Notes under the pieces: model-generated
Seen by the model: the letters and a program-made list of their open reading frames with translations, nothing else
What the model was told of the DNA's origin: nothing
The model's database searches: none
Shown here: positions 63,566-64,000 of the stretch, piece after piece
Numbering within the stretch: position 1 is the stretch's first letter
Layout of the letters: each line of letters starts with the position of its first letter
Assembly: GCF_008728515.1 (NCBI RefSeq)
Contig: NC_044983.1
Coordinates: forward strand, 127,715,139 to 127,779,138
DNA length: 64,000 bases
Direction of reading: 5' to 3'
Origin: Papio anubis
Lineage: Eukaryota; Chordata; Mammalia; Primates; Cercopithecidae
Made by a program: the position numbers and the translations under genes

Positions 63566-63945
63566 TGGTATGTTTTCACTCTGTGTCCCCACCCAACTCT
63601 CTTCTCAAATTGTAAGACTCACATGTTGTGGGAGTGGTCTGGTGGGAGGTGACTGAATCACGTGGGTGGATTTTCCCCTTGCTCTTCTCCTGATAGAATT
63701 CTCAGGAGATCCGGTTGTTTGATAAGTGTGTGGCTCTTCCCCTTTGTTCTCTTTCTCCTGCCACCATGTAAGATGTGCCTGGCTTCCTCTTCCCCTTTGC
63801 CTTCCGCCATGATTGTAAGTTTCCTGAGACCACTCCCCACACCTCCACCAGCCATGCAGAACTGTGAATCAATTAAACTTATTTCCTTTATATATTACCC
63901 AGTCTCAGGTATTTCTTTATAGCACTGTGAAAACAGACTAATACA
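63566..63945 (+). repeat. 3' LTR of the MaLR element
   Basis: TGGTATGTTTTCACTCTGTG, ACATGTTGTGGGAGTGGTCT, CCTGATAGAATTCTCAGGAG, CTTCCGCCATGATTGTAAGT, CTCAGGTATTTCTTTATAGC and GACTAATACA. 380 bp. It has a short insertion (CCACTCCCCACACCTCCA) relative to the 5' LTR. Confidence 0.94.
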
Positions 63946-64000
63946 GCATTTGAGGCAAAAGAAGCAAGGTAAGGGTTTCATTGATTTCCATATTTCCTGT

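Larger units (their letters stand above)
61613..63945 (+). mobile_element. Complete MST-type MaLR retroelement (LTR-internal-LTR)
   Basis: A 2.3-kb element with both LTRs in direct orientation and a 1.6-kb internal region. It is bounded by a perfect 5-bp target duplication GCATT (61608-61612 and 63946-63950), the size expected for the ERVL-MaLR group. MaLRs are non-autonomous and were mobilised in trans. The internal region has only broken frames (longest about 161 codons, unrelated to gag, pol or env motifs I could see). All other MaLR copies in the window are solo LTRs. Confidence 0.93.

Noticed and set aside
1..64000. tRNA, rRNA, snRNA or microRNA genes
   Set aside because: No cloverleaf, box A/B pair outside Alu/MIR, or recognisable small-RNA sequence seen by eye; a covariance search would be needed to exclude diverged copies.

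Overview
The window is nuclear DNA of a catarrhine primate. It is packed with Alu, L1, L2, MIR, MaLR and other LTR fossils. I find no protein-coding exon, tRNA, rRNA or other functional gene that I can support. The open reading frames present are short and overlap repeats or unique non-coding DNA. None shows a recognisable domain, so no CDS is called. The window could be intronic or intergenic; the sequence alone does not say which.

Two young Alu copies (41091-41296 and 44966-45271) carry variants I associate with Old World monkey AluY lineages (AluYR type). These include GAGATCCAGCCACTGCAC in place of the human-type GAGATCGCGCCACTGCAC, ACTAGCC followed by GAGGTGGCGGG, and CTCAAGCC near the 5' end of one copy. 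My best reading is therefore a cercopithecid monkey (macaque, baboon or vervet type) rather than human. This rests on family knowledge and was not checked by search.

Layout. 1-13 kb: old L2/MIR fragments, three Alus and two MLT1-type LTRs. 13-25 kb: a probable ERV1 LTR, a CA microsatellite, two Alus, short tandem duplications and an AT-rich repeat-poor block at 22.4-23.6 kb. 25.7-28.2 kb: an MLT1 LTR next to a Tigger/MER2-group fossil, then an L1 with a 5' inversion. 28.5-35 kb: many MIRs, one AluY and two repeat-poor blocks that resemble conserved non-coding DNA. 36-37.5 kb: an LTR12/HERV9-like LTR and a THE1-type LTR. 38-49.5 kb: L1M and L2 remains with heavy younger Alu and MaLR insertion, including nested Alus with legible target-site duplications. 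50-53 kb: an Alu with an inverted 5' part and an AluY inside an AluJ. 54-56 kb: two strongly diverged direct copies of a ~480-bp sequence I cannot assign to a family. 57-60 kb: L1M and L1MA pieces, the latter splitting an older MIR. 61.6-63.9 kb: a complete MST-type MaLR retroelement (LTR, internal region, LTR) with a perfect 5-bp target duplication.

Most structure is explained by layered retrotransposition whose order can be read from nesting. The least explained items are the 54/55-kb duplicated pair, the twin-primed Alu and the repeat-poor AT-rich blocks. I see no evidence of a new multi-gene biological system.
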